NCBI GenBank assembly: GCA_001429255.1
Contig: LMJI01000001.1
Location: forward strand, 1,033,256 to 1,097,255
Reading direction: 5' to 3'
DNA: 64,000 nucleotides
From: Cellulomonas sp. Root930
GTDB lineage: Bacteria > Actinomycetota > Actinomycetes > Actinomycetales > Cellulomonadaceae
Below, in pieces: positions 9,404 to 18,354 of the stretch. A model generated the notes under the pieces. The model did not search any database. It worked only from the letters and a program-made list of their open reading frames with translations, and was not told where the DNA came from. The position numbers and the translations under genes are program-made. Numbering within the stretch: position 1 is the stretch's first letter; the number at the start of each line of letters is the position of its first letter.

Positions 9404-9640
9404 ATGGCCAAGCCCGTGGTTCGTAAGCCCAAGAAGAAGTTGAACCCGCTCAAGGCGGCGAAGATCGACGTCGTCGACTACAAGGACACTGCGCTGCTGC
9501 GCAAGTTCATCTCCGACCGCGGAAAGATCCGCGCTCGCCGGGTGACCGGTGTGTCCACGCAGGAGCAGCGCGCGATCGCGCGCGCTGTCAAGAACGCCCG
9601 CGAGATGGCCCTGCTGCCGTACTCGTCGTCGGCACGCTGA
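9404..9640 (+). CDS. rpsR: 30S ribosomal protein bS18, cysteine-free form
   Basis: A 78-residue bS18 with the signature [49 protein letters not shown]. The N-terminal segment that carries zinc-binding cysteines in C-plus bS18 proteins reads [19 protein letters not shown] here and contains no cysteine, so this is the zinc-independent (C-minus) type. It lies in the housekeeping operon rather than in a zinc-repressed cluster, so it is probably the main or only copy. AAGGAG precedes the ATG. The protein dimerises with bS6 on the 30S platform. Confidence 0.97.
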   Translation: MAKPVVRKPKKKLNPLKAAKIDVVDYKDTALLRKFISDRGKIRARRVTGVSTQEQRAIARAVKNAREMALLPYSSSAR

Positions 9641-9654
9641 GAAAGGGGACCATC

Positions 9655-10104
9655 ATGGCGAAGATCATCCTGACCCACGAGGTCACCGGTCTCGGTGAGC
9701 CCGGCGACGTGGTCGAGGTGAAGGACGGGTACGCCCGGAACTTCCTCGTCCCGCGCAGCCTGGCGACGCCCTGGACCAAGGGCGCCGAGAAGGACGTCAC
9801 CGCGATCCGCAAGGCCCGCAAGGCCCGCGAGATCGCGACGCTCGACGACGCCAAGGCGATCCGCGACTCGCTGCAGAGCAAGCCGGTCGTCGTGTCGGCC
9901 AAGGCCGGCGAGTCGGGCCGTCTGTTCGGTGCCGTCACGACCTCCGAGATCGCCGAGGCGGTCAAGAAGTCCGGCGCTCCGCAGATCGACAAGCGGAAGG
10001 TCGAGATCGGCCAGCCGATCAAGGCCCTCGGCGAGTACCAGGTGTCGGTCCGTCTGCACGCAGACGTGTCCGCGACGGTGACCGTCAAGGTCGTCGCAGC
10101 CTGA
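9655..10104 (+). CDS. rplI: 50S ribosomal protein bL9
   Basis: A 149-residue bL9 protein. The N-terminal domain binds 23S rRNA near the L1 stalk ([37 protein letters not shown]), a long connecting helix is rich in Lys/Ala/Arg, and the C-terminal domain ends [20 protein letters not shown]. An AAAGGGG ribosome site lies in the 15-nt gap after rpsR. It is the last gene of the rpsF operon and is closed by a strong hairpin at 10122-10154. Confidence 0.97.
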   Translation: MAKIILTHEVTGLGEPGDVVEVKDGYARNFLVPRSLATPWTKGAEKDVTAIRKARKAREIATLDDAKAIRDSLQSKPVVVSAKAGESGRLFGAVTTSEIAEAVKKSGAPQIDKRKVEIGQPIKALGEYQVSVRLHADVSATVTVKVVAA

Positions 10105-10121
10105 GCTGAGCACTCCTGAGG

Positions 10122-10154
10122 AGCGCCCCGTTCCCCTGAGGGGAGCGGGGCGCT
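10122..10154. terminator. Bidirectional terminator between rplI and the MATE gene
   Basis: A 15-bp stem (10122-10136 with 10140-10154, one G-U pair) closes on a TGA triloop and is followed by TCTAT. The genes on the two sides are convergent (rplI stop at 10104, MATE stop at 10156), so it probably serves both. Confidence 0.85.
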
Positions 10155-10155
10155 T

Positions 10156-11520
10156 CTATGCGCCCGTCACCATCCAGGCCGTGCCGCGGGCGCGCCAGCC
10201 GGTGGTCGCCGCGCGGGCCAGCATGAACACGCCCGCGAACGCGGCCCAGAGCCACGCCAGCCCGGCGGCTCCCGGCGGCGCGGCCTCCCGGACGGCCAGG
10301 GCGAACGGCACGTAGACGACCAGCGTGGCCATGCCGGCCCACGCGAGGAACCGTCCGTCGCCGGCGCCGATGAGCACGCCGTCCAGCACGAACACCCAGC
10401 CGGCCATCGGCATGGTCACCGCGGCGACGACGAGCGCGGCGACGGCGGCCCGGCGGACGTCGGCGTCGGACGTGAAGAGCGGGACGTACAGCGCTGACAG
10501 CCCGCCGACGACGAGACCCAGAGCCGCCCCCGCCCCGACGCCCCACTGCAGGGTCCGGCGCAGGATCGCGCGCACGCGGGGGACGTCGGCGGCGCCCAGG
10601 GCGTGCCCGACGAGGGCCTGCGCGGCGATGGCGAGGGCGTCGAGCGCGAACGCCGCGAGCCCCCAGACCGCGTTGACCACCTGGTGCCCGGCCAGCTCGA
10701 CCGCGCCGAGGCCGGTGGCCACCCACACGGTCAGCAGGATGGCGAGGCGCAGCGACAGCGTCCGGACGAACAGCGGGGTGCCGGCGCGCGCGTTGGCCCA
10801 GATGCCGCCGGCGGCCGGCCGCAGCTGGGCACCCGTGCCGCGCGCTCCCCGGACCACGACCACGGTGAGCGCCACGGCCATGCCCAGCTGCGTGAGCGCG
10901 GTGCCGAGCCCCGACCCGGCGATCCCCATGCCCACGCCGTAGACGAGCAGGATGTTGAGCGCGGCGTTGACGACCGCACCGCCGGCCGCCACGACCAGCG
11001 GCGTGCGGGTGTCGAGCAGCCCGCGCAGGGCGCCCGTCGAGGCGAGGACCAGGAGCATCCCCGGCAGGCCCGGCGACGACCAGCGCAGGTAGATGACGGC
11101 CTGCTGGGCGACCTCGCCGGACGCCCCGAGCGCCTCCACGAGCCAGGGCGCGCTCAGCCACGTGGCCGCCGCGAGCACCACCCCGAGTCCGAGCGCTAGC
11201 CACATCCCGTCGACCCCGACCTGGAGGGCGCCGGTCCGGTCCCCCGTTCCCAGGCGCCGGGCGACGGCTGCCGTCGTGGCGTAGGCGAGGAACACGCACA
11301 GCCCGATGACGGTCATTAGGACGGTCGACGCGAGCGCCAGACCGGCCAGCGGGGCGGTACCCAGGTGGCCGACGACGGCCGAGTCGACCAGCACGAAGAG
11401 CGGCTCGGCGACGAGTGCGCCGAGCGCCGGGACGGCGAGCGCGAGTATCTGCCCGTCCAGGCCTTGGGGTCGGTGTCCGACAGGTGAAATCTCGGCCAAC
11501 CTTTCTCGCGTCCACAGCAC
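10156..11520 (-). CDS. MATE-family efflux transporter (DinF-like)
   Basis: This is a multidrug/toxin extrusion antiporter with about 12 membrane helices, probably driven by H+ or Na+. The first helix block reads ILALAVPALGALVAEPLFVLVDSAVVGHLGT, the conserved N-terminal MATE/DinF signature. The pseudo-repeated second half starts near VRTLSLRLAILLTVWVATGLGAVELAGHQVVNAVWGL. Length is about 454 residues from the GTG at 11520. The start is uncertain because no good ribosome site is visible; GTG at 11526 and TTG at 11499 are alternatives, and the frame is open to 11655. The 5' end overlaps the edge of a DnaA-box-like cluster. The substrate is unknown. Confidence 0.85.
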   Translation of the reverse strand: MLWTRERLAEISPVGHRPQGLDGQILALAVPALGALVAEPLFVLVDSAVVGHLGTAPLAGLALASTVLMTVIGLCVFLAYATTAAVARRLGTGDRTGALQVGVDGMWLALGLGVVLAAATWLSAPWLVEALGASGEVAQQAVIYLRWSSPGLPGMLLVLASTGALRGLLDTRTPLVVAAGGAVVNAALNILLVYGVGMGIAGSGLGTALTQLGMAVALTVVVVRGARGTGAQLRPAAGGIWANARAGTPLFVRTLSLRLAILLTVWVATGLGAVELAGHQVVNAVWGLAAFALDALAIAAQALVGHALGAADVPRVRAILRRTLQWGVGAGAALGLVVGGLSALYVPLFTSDADVRRAAVAALVVAAVTMPMAGWVFVLDGVLIGAGDGRFLAWAGMATLVVYVPFALAVREAAPPGAAGLAWLWAAFAGVFMLARAATTGWRARGTAWMVTGA

Positions 11521-11700
11521 GTGCACAGCGTTTGCCCGGGTGAGAGGCAGATTCGGGCGCCGATTCACCCGCTCGTCCACACCCCTGTCCACGGCCTGTG
11601 GACAAAATCGGACACGATCCACAGCGCGACTCACAGTAGGCGAGCGTTCCTCCACAGACGCGCCGGTGTCCCCCCACAGCCGAAGGTCGTGTCGCCCACA
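11508..11700. promoter_or_regulatory. Cluster of DnaA-box-like sites between the MATE gene and dnaB
   Basis: A perfect actinobacterial DnaA box TTGTCCACA lies on the minus strand at 11597-11605. Near matches on the plus strand are GCGTCCACA (11508), TCGTCCACA (11573), CTGTCCACG (11585) and CGATCCACA (11615). Looser CCCACA or TCCACA sites follow at about 11648, 11671 and 11691. Two of them face each other as TGTCCAC-N5-GTGGACA (11586-11604). The region may bind DnaA for regulation of dnaB or as a titration site. It is not a complete oriC, since dnaA and dnaN are not adjacent. No gene was found in 11527-11786. Confidence 0.5.
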
Positions 11701-11786
11701 GGCGCGCGCGCCGGTTTGGCGGCGCTGCCCGGGCCCCCTAACGTCGCGTGTGCGGGACCTGCCAGAGCACGGATGTCAGTACCCCC

Positions 11787-13202
<1,416 letters not shown>

Positions 13203-13344
13203 CTGCCTGCTGCTCGACGAGCGACAGGTGAGTGAGTTCGAGCCACCTCGACCGTCACCGCGAAGGCTTCCGCCGCGTCGGCCCGCACGCCGGACCACCG
13301 AGTACGTCGCGGCGGCCCGCGCCACGGACGTCCGGCAGACCGAG

Positions 13345-13371
13345 CAACCTTTCGGCCACCCGCTGCGTGTT
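13345..13371 (+). promoter_or_regulatory. Possible ECF-type promoter of the sigma gene (leaderless)
   Basis: CAAC at 13345-13348 and CGTGTT at 13366-13371 are separated by 17 nt, resembling the AAC / CGT elements of ECF sigma promoters. Transcription would start about 6-7 nt further on, at the ATG at 13378, giving a leaderless message. This would explain the lack of a ribosome site there. It is weak evidence, based on two short motifs. Confidence 0.3.
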
Positions 13372-13377
13372 CTGGGC

Positions 13378-13959
13378 ATGACGACGTTGATCGGGGGCGT
13401 ACCGGTGGAGCCGGACGGCATGGTCGAGGTGATCGTCGACCACACGCTGCACGATCGGGCGGCGGAGTTCACGGCGTTCATGGTCGAGGCGGAGCCGCTG
13501 CTCAATCGCATGGCATGGCTCCTGTGCGGCGACGTCCACCGTGCCGAGGAGCTCGTGCAGCAGGCTCTCGTCCGCACGTACGTGGCCTGGCCCCGAGCCC
13601 GGTCGGGCGACCCACTGGCCTACGCGCGCAAGACGCTCACCAACCTGCGCATCGACACCTGGCGCAGGCACCGACGAGAGCTGCTGACCTCGCCCGAGGG
13701 AATGCCCGAGCTCATCGCCGCCGGTGGAGCGGGCACTCACACGCACGCCGACCGGGACGTCCTCGTCCGCGCCCTGCTCCAGCTCAGCCCGCGTCGGCGT
13801 CGGGTGGTTGTCCTGCGGTACCTGCTGGACCTGTCGGAGCGTGAGGTCGCTGACGACCTGAGCATCTCGGTGGGCACCGTGAAGTCCACTGCGTCGCGCG
13901 GTCTCGACCAACTTCGCACGCTCTTGTCCGTCTCTACGGTCGCTGAGGAGTCCCGATGA
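13378..13959 (+). CDS. SigE-family (ECF-like) RNA polymerase sigma factor
   Basis: This is an alternative sigma factor. Region 2 reads AEFTAFMVEAEPLLNRMAWLLCGDVHRAEELVQQALVRTYVAWPRARSGDPLAYARKTLTNLRIDTWRR. Region 4 reads LLQLSPRRRRVVVLRYLLDLSEREVADDLSISVGTVKSTASRGLDQLRTLL. These are typical of the streptomycete SigE-like group of short sigma factors (sigma-70 regions 2 and 4 only). From ATG 13378 the protein is 193 residues. The frame is open back to a GTG at 13228, which would add 50 Arg/Pro-rich residues unlike a sigma factor. ATG 13420 is another option. It overlaps the next gene by 4 nt (ATGA), so that membrane protein is its likely partner or regulator. Confidence 0.88.
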   Translation: MTTLIGGVPVEPDGMVEVIVDHTLHDRAAEFTAFMVEAEPLLNRMAWLLCGDVHRAEELVQQALVRTYVAWPRARSGDPLAYARKTLTNLRIDTWRRHRRELLTSPEGMPELIAAGGAGTHTHADRDVLVRALLQLSPRRRRVVVLRYLLDLSEREVADDLSISVGTVKSTASRGLDQLRTLLSVSTVAEESR

Positions 13960-14975
13960 GCAACGACGACGCCTTCATCGCCCACCTGAAGAATCTCGAG
14001 ACGCCGGCGCCGCCGCTGCCCGTCGACCACCGCCGCGTTCTCGCGGCCGGTCGCCGCCGACGCGGGACGCGCGCGGTCGCTGTCTCCGCCATCAGTGCCG
14101 TCGCGGTCGCAGGGCTGGTCACTGCGGCGGTGGCCGCACTGCCGAGTACGCGCGACGCCGCTCCGCCAGCGACGACGGCGACGACGGCGACGAACACACC
14201 GACGACCGCGCCCGCCCCGGAGCCGTCGCCGACGTCCGCGCACGCTGTGATCGACCCGGTGACCGGTCTGGTCACCACGCCCCTCTCGAGCTTCCATGCC
14301 AGCCAGCACGACCTCGACATCATGATGAGCGCGTGGGACCTCGCCCGGTCGCGGTGCATGGCCGACGCCGGCTATGCCGACAGCTTCGTGTTCGCCGTCA
14401 CGCGCACCCCCGAGCCGGACCTGTCGAGGCAGTACGGCATCTGGGACCGAGACGAGCTCCGGCAGCGCGGGTACGCAGGCCCGGCCTTCGATCCGTACGA
14501 CGGTGAAGGCAGCGAGATCCACGTCTCCTCACCTGCGGTCGACGCGGCGATGCAGACGTGCGCGGACCAGGTACGGCCGAGGGGTTTCATCTTCGAGCCC
14601 ACCTCGTTCGACGACGTCGCGCCCGCCATGGGTGTCCAGCCTGCGTATCGCACGCCCGAAGGGCAGGCGGTGATCGCCGAGTGGGCCGCTTGTCTCGCTG
14701 CTCATGACGTGACCGCGCCGGACGAGGAGGGCTCGCTGCAACCCGCCGGCGTCCTGAGCACGAGCCTGCAGGAGCAGGTGCGGATCGGCCTGATCGACAT
14801 CGACTGCAAGGAGTCGACGAACCTCCGTCAACGGTTGGCGGACATCGACGCCGTCAACCAGCAGGCGTACCTCGACTCGGCGCCGGAGTATGTGTCGGCG
14901 TACCGCGCGACGGTCGCAGCGGCGTTGGCCGCCTCGCGTGCGTACCTGGCGGAGGCTGGTATCGACATGCCGTAG
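13956..14975 (+). CDS. Membrane-anchored protein paired with the sigma factor
   Basis: I do not recognise the family. The 339-residue protein has a short cytoplasmic N-terminus (MSNDDAFIAHLKNLETPAPPLPVDHRRVLAAGRRRRG), one membrane helix at about residues 41-63 (VAVSAISAVAVAGLVTAAVAAL), a Thr/Pro/Ala-rich linker, and a 250-residue outer domain with four cysteines (near SRCMADAG, QTCADQ, ACLAAHD, DCKEST). The paired cysteines suggest disulfides outside the cell. It overlaps the sigma gene by 4 nt. Topology and coupling suggest an anti-sigma or signal-sensing partner, but no zinc-anti-sigma motif is visible, so this is inference. Confidence 0.7.
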   Translation: MSNDDAFIAHLKNLETPAPPLPVDHRRVLAAGRRRRGTRAVAVSAISAVAVAGLVTAAVAALPSTRDAAPPATTATTATNTPTTAPAPEPSPTSAHAVIDPVTGLVTTPLSSFHASQHDLDIMMSAWDLARSRCMADAGYADSFVFAVTRTPEPDLSRQYGIWDRDELRQRGYAGPAFDPYDGEGSEIHVSSPAVDAAMQTCADQVRPRGFIFEPTSFDDVAPAMGVQPAYRTPEGQAVIAEWAACLAAHDVTAPDEEGSLQPAGVLSTSLQEQVRIGLIDIDCKESTNLRQRLADIDAVNQQAYLDSAPEYVSAYRATVAAALAASRAYLAEAGIDMP

Positions 14976-15012
14976 TCCGGGCCAGCCCGGCTGTTTCCTC
15001 GGGCGGCGGGCG

Positions 15013-15028
15013 GCGGGCGGCCGCCCGC
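15013..15028. terminator. GC-only palindrome between convergent genes
   Basis: GCGGGCGG followed directly by CCGCCCGC is a perfect 16-bp palindrome lying between two convergent stops (14975 and 15036). It may act as a terminator, but it has no loop or U-tract. Confidence 0.35.
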
Positions 15029-15035
15029 GCAGCGG

Positions 15036-15671
15036 TTACGGGACGTCGACCGGGGGTGGCGGTGGCGAGACCTCGTGCGACGTCTCTCCCGACGACCGGC
15101 CGCGTCTGCGTCGTGCGCGGAAGCGGAACCACGCGATGGCGAGCCCGACCAGCGCGACCAGCACCAGCAGGGGCGCCAGGATCGCGGCGAACGACAGCCC
15201 GACGCTCGTGGCGTCCTCGACGGTGCTCACCACGGGTCCCCCCGTGCCGAGCGTCGTGACGTTGACGACGGGCCGCGCGGCGGCCTTCGCGCCGTGCACG
15301 ACGAGGGCCAGGACGATCCCGATGACGATCGGGACCCACTGGCCTGACTCGACGAACGCCTCGGGATCCGTGACGACGGTGGTCTGTGAGCTCGAGCCCG
15401 CACCGAACGCGATGCCGCCCGCGACGGGCCGCACCACCGTCTGCACGATGTCGTTGACGCTGTCGACGCCGGGGACCTTGTCGGCGACGACCTCGAGCGC
15501 CAGGAGCACGGCCAGCACGGCCAGGACCCAGCCGTTGGTGAGCCACTCCCACCCGGCAGGCGGGTTGATGAGATCCGTCCACCGCGCGAGCGCCCCGATG
15601 ACGAGCAGCGGGATGTACGCGTTGAGACCGGCCGCGGTGGCCAGGCCGGTGCCGGTGAGCGCCTCGAGCAT
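15036..15671 (-). CDS. DUF4126 family membrane protein
   Basis: A 211-residue integral membrane protein with about four to five hydrophobic segments. The N-terminus MLEALTGTGLATAAGLNAYIPLLVIGALARW and the central VVADKVPGVDSVNDIVQTVVRPVAGGIAFG are the conserved DUF4126 blocks. The tail is basic then Pro-rich (RARRRRGRSSGETSHEVSPPPPPVDVP). Function is unknown. It appears to be monocistronic; the gene upstream on the same strand is a VOC protein 36 nt away. Confidence 0.85.
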   Translation of the reverse strand: MLEALTGTGLATAAGLNAYIPLLVIGALARWTDLINPPAGWEWLTNGWVLAVLAVLLALEVVADKVPGVDSVNDIVQTVVRPVAGGIAFGAGSSSQTTVVTDPEAFVESGQWVPIVIGIVLALVVHGAKAAARPVVNVTTLGTGGPVVSTVEDATSVGLSFAAILAPLLVLVALVGLAIAWFRFRARRRRGRSSGETSHEVSPPPPPVDVP

Positions 15672-15707
15672 GCGGCCAGCATCCCACTGCGGCCCGGAAC
15701 GGCGAGC

Positions 15708-16889
15708 TCATGCCCCGCTGACGATCACCAGCTCGTTGCCCTCGGGGTCGGCGACCTGCCAGCGACCTTCCGACTCGTCGAGGAGCCGGGCGCCTGCTGC
15801 GAGGGTCGTGGCGAGGCGGGTCTGCGCGAGGTCCGACGGCACCGCGAGCTCGACGTGGAGGCGGTTGCGCTGCCGGCGACGCTCCGTCTCCGACGTGTCG
15901 ATCTCCTGGAACACCAGCACGGGGTTCAGCCGCCGCGGATCGATGATGTCGGTGTTCCAGTCCCGCCGGTCGGGGGAGTATCCGAGTGCGGCGACCCAGA
16001 ACGCGCGGACCGCGTCGACGTCGGCGGCGTCGAGGAAGAGCTGGGCGAAGCGCGGCAGGCCCGGATCCGCCGTCGCCCCGAGCTCGCGGGCAGCCGTCTG
16101 GAGGGTGGCGGCGAGGTCGGTGAAGTCGAGCTCGAGGCCGTGGGCATCGTCGACCCACTGGTCCTTGCCGCTGTCGAGGATCACGAGCCCGGGGCGCAGG
16201 TCGATCAGCAGCGGGAAGCCGGCGTCGTCGGCCAGCGCCGCCGCCGCGGTGGCCAGGTCCCGCTGCTGCGTCGGCGAGGTGGTGCGGTAGCACGCCATCG
16301 CGCTGAAGACCGCCTGCCAGTCGGCCGTGCCGCTGCCCTCGCCGAGCGCGTCGCCAGGCACGAGGTCGACCTCGTTGCCGTCGGGGTCGGCGTGACAGAC
16401 CCCGTACGAGCCGTATGCCTCGCCAAGACCCCCCTGCTCGACCGCCCCGGCCGGCCGCACCACGTCGAGGTGGATGCGGTTCCGCAACGGCCGTGGCTCG
16501 GTCGACGACCGCAGCCGTATCGCGGGGTCGCGCCGCAACGGATCCGCCAGACCGCCGTCCTCCCCGGGCGCGTAGTCGAGCGCGCGCTGCCAGAACGGCC
16601 TGATCGCCGACGGGTCCGCGGAGTCGAACACGATGCTCAGGTGCTGCAGGACCGCAGGGTTCGCGACCAGCCCGAGCTCCCGCGCGGCCGCCGACACCGC
16701 CTCGGCGTGCTCGTCCGAGTCGAGGCGCACCCGGACGCCTGTCGCGCGCACGTCGACCACGGCCTCGGTCGACAGCTCCACGATGCGCCCGGCCAGCGCA
16801 GCCCCGCCGACCAGCGACGGCGCGTCGAACCACGCCGTCGCCTCGCCGTCGACCACGCGCCAGTCCGTTCCGGTCCCTGTCGAGTCCAT
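15708..16889 (-). CDS. Tandem VOC (glyoxalase/bleomycin-resistance fold) protein
   Basis: The protein has about 393 residues. An N-terminal 4a-hydroxytetrahydrobiopterin dehydratase-like stretch (WRVVDGEATAWFDAPSLVGGAALAGRIVELSTEAVVDVRATGVRVRLDSDEHAEAVSAAARELGL) is followed by VOC-type halves around FWQRALDYAPGEDGG...HADPDGNEVDLVPG. A second copy of the same arrangement ends FWVAALGYSPDRRDWN...VADPEGNELVIVSG. VOC proteins bind a metal or small ligand; the substrate here is unknown. I chose ATG 16889 because GGAGGGAG lies about 8 nt upstream. A small-molecule-binding or resistance role is possible. Confidence 0.75.
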   Translation of the reverse strand: MDSTGTGTDWRVVDGEATAWFDAPSLVGGAALAGRIVELSTEAVVDVRATGVRVRLDSDEHAEAVSAAARELGLVANPAVLQHLSIVFDSADPSAIRPFWQRALDYAPGEDGGLADPLRRDPAIRLRSSTEPRPLRNRIHLDVVRPAGAVEQGGLGEAYGSYGVCHADPDGNEVDLVPGDALGEGSGTADWQAVFSAMACYRTTSPTQQRDLATAAAALADDAGFPLLIDLRPGLVILDSGKDQWVDDAHGLELDFTDLAATLQTAARELGATADPGLPRFAQLFLDAADVDAVRAFWVAALGYSPDRRDWNTDIIDPRRLNPVLVFQEIDTSETERRRQRNRLHVELAVPSDLAQTRLATTLAAGARLLDESEGRWQVADPEGNELVIVSGA

Positions 16890-16973
16890 CGGACGATCTC
16901 CCTCCGGATGACGGTCGTGGTCAGTATTCCGGGTCGGGTGGAGTTGGGCCATGGAGCCCTCGGAGGGTCGTCC

Positions 16974-17308
16974 CTACGTCGTCTTCAGCTCCTCGGCGAG
17001 CATCACGAGGATGCCGCTGGGGCCGCGGACGTAGGTGAGCCTGTAGACGTCCTCATACGTCGCCACGCCGCGGAGCGGATGGCAGCCGTGCCTCGCGGCG
17101 ATCTCCAGGGCTGCGTCGATGTCGTCGACGGAGAAGGCGACGCGGTGCATGCCGATCTCGTGGGGGAGCGTGGGCTCCGTCTCGATCGCGTCGGGGTGGA
17201 TGTACTCGAAGAGCTCGAGGCGACCGTGAGGCCGAGGTCGGTGAAGAACGAGATCGCTTCGTCGAGGTCACGGACCGCGATGCCGACGTTCTCCAGCCTG
17301 ATGGGCAC
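16974..17308 (-). pseudogene. Broken VOC/glyoxalase gene (internal deletion with frameshift)
   Basis: The 5' part reads VPIRLENVGIAVRDLDEAISFFTDLGLTVA from the GTG at 17308. The reading frame then shifts near 17219-17226, and the other frame continues LELFEYIHPDAIETEPTLPHEIGMHRVAFSVDDIDAALEIAARHG to the stop at 16974-16976. Related VOC proteins have roughly 35-40 residues between these two blocks, so a deletion whose length is not a multiple of three removed the middle. Both halves are otherwise well preserved, which suggests a recent event. A sequencing error cannot account for the missing residues. No functional product is expected. Confidence 0.85.
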
Positions 17309-17317
17309 GTCAGCATG

Positions 17318-18211
17318 CTAGCGAGGCGGCCCGGACAGCCCGATCTCCGTGGCCGGATGGGTCGCGCCCCAGCTCGCCAGCATGCGGAGGCCGTCCTCGT
17401 CGGGTGAGCCGGCGGGGGCGGTGAAGGTGATCAGGGTGAGGCCCGGGTCGACGGGGAGCTCCAGCACCTCGAAGTCCAGGTGCAGCTCGCCGACGACGGG
17501 GTGTCGGACGTGCTTGCGCCCGGTGCGGTGCAGGCGGACGTCGTGCGCGGCCCAGCGGGTGCGGAACTCCGGCCTCTGGGTGCTGAGCTCGCCGACCAGG
17601 TCGCTCAGCGCCCGGTCGTAGGGGTCACGGCCGGCCTCGGTGCGCAGCTGGGAGACGGCGTCGTCGGCGGCACGATCCCAGTCGACCCAGAAGTCGCGGG
17701 CTCGGTCGTCCAGGAAGGTGAACCGGGCGTGGTTGGCCGGGGTGTCGGCGGGGTGGGGTGTCGTGTAGACGGGTGCGAAGAGCGCGCGACCCAGGACGTT
17801 GGCGCCGATCGCGTCGAGGCGGGCGTTGTTGACGATGGCGGGGACGGTCTCGCCGATGAGGTCGAGCAGGCGCTGCACGCCCGGCCGGACCTGTTCGGCG
17901 GTCGGCCTACGGCGCGACCGGGTCGCCGGCGCAGCGGCGCGGGCCAGATCGGCCAGGTGGGTGCGTTCGGCCTCGTCGAGCTGCAGGGCGCGGGCCAGGG
18001 CGTCCAGGACGCTGTCGGAGACCCCGGCCAGGTTGCCGCGCTCGAGCTGGGCGTAGTACTCGACGCTGACCCCCGCCAGGTCGGCGACCTCGCTGCGCTT
18101 GAGCCCGGGTACGCGCCGGTTGCTGGCGAAAGCGGTCAGGCCGACGTCCGTCGGGGTGAGCCGTGCCCGGCGGGTGCGCAGGAAGTCCTTGACCTCGTCC
18201 CGGTTGTCCAC
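17318..18211 (-). CDS. Helix-turn-helix regulator with MmyB-like ligand-binding domain
   Basis: This 297-residue regulator starts VDNRDEVKDFLRTRRARLTPTDVGL. The XRE helix-turn-helix follows (VPGLKRSEVADLAGVSVEYYAQLERGNLAGVSDSVLDALARALQL, about residues 34-78). The MmyB-like C-terminal domain spans about 100-290, with the family blocks FLDDRARDFWVDWDRAADDAVSQLRTEAGRDPYDRALSDLVGELS and the ending HPVVGELHLDFEVLELPVDPGLTLITFTAPAGSPDEDGL. It is divergent from an SDR gene at 18355; such regulators usually control the adjacent oxidoreductase. A paralogue with the same arrangement lies at 28998-29897. Confidence 0.9.
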   Translation of the reverse strand: MDNRDEVKDFLRTRRARLTPTDVGLTAFASNRRVPGLKRSEVADLAGVSVEYYAQLERGNLAGVSDSVLDALARALQLDEAERTHLADLARAAAPATRSRRRPTAEQVRPGVQRLLDLIGETVPAIVNNARLDAIGANVLGRALFAPVYTTPHPADTPANHARFTFLDDRARDFWVDWDRAADDAVSQLRTEAGRDPYDRALSDLVGELSTQRPEFRTRWAAHDVRLHRTGRKHVRHPVVGELHLDFEVLELPVDPGLTLITFTAPAGSPDEDGLRMLASWGATHPATEIGLSGPPR

Positions 18212-18217
18212 CCAGCC

Positions 18218-18241
18218 ACCGTACGGTCGGACCGCCGGTCC
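18218..18241. promoter_or_regulatory. Inverted repeats in the MmyB/SDR divergent promoter
   Basis: ACCGTACGGT (18218-18227) is a perfect 10-bp palindrome, and GGACCG-C-CGGTCC (18229-18241) is a second dyad directly beside it. Both lie immediately upstream of the regulator start. The similar motif CGTACCGT occurs upstream of the paralogous regulator (28983-28990). They are candidate operators only. Confidence 0.4.
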
Positions 18242-18354
18242 TGGGGTGGGCTGTCGGTACGCCCTCCAGCAGTGACTTCTCCAGCCTCCTCGTGGCGGGT
18301 TGCATGGCTGGTGCCGCACGAAGCGGCGGACCGAGACGAGATCGAGGCACGAGC

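Noticed and set aside
11508..11700. Chromosomal replication origin
   Set aside because: DnaA-box-like sites are present, but there is no AT-rich unwinding region and dnaA/dnaN are not adjacent.
13228..13377. 50-residue N-terminal extension of the sigma factor from GTG 13228
   Set aside because: The extension is Arg/Pro-rich with no sigma features, and the GTG lacks a ribosome site; not fully excluded.
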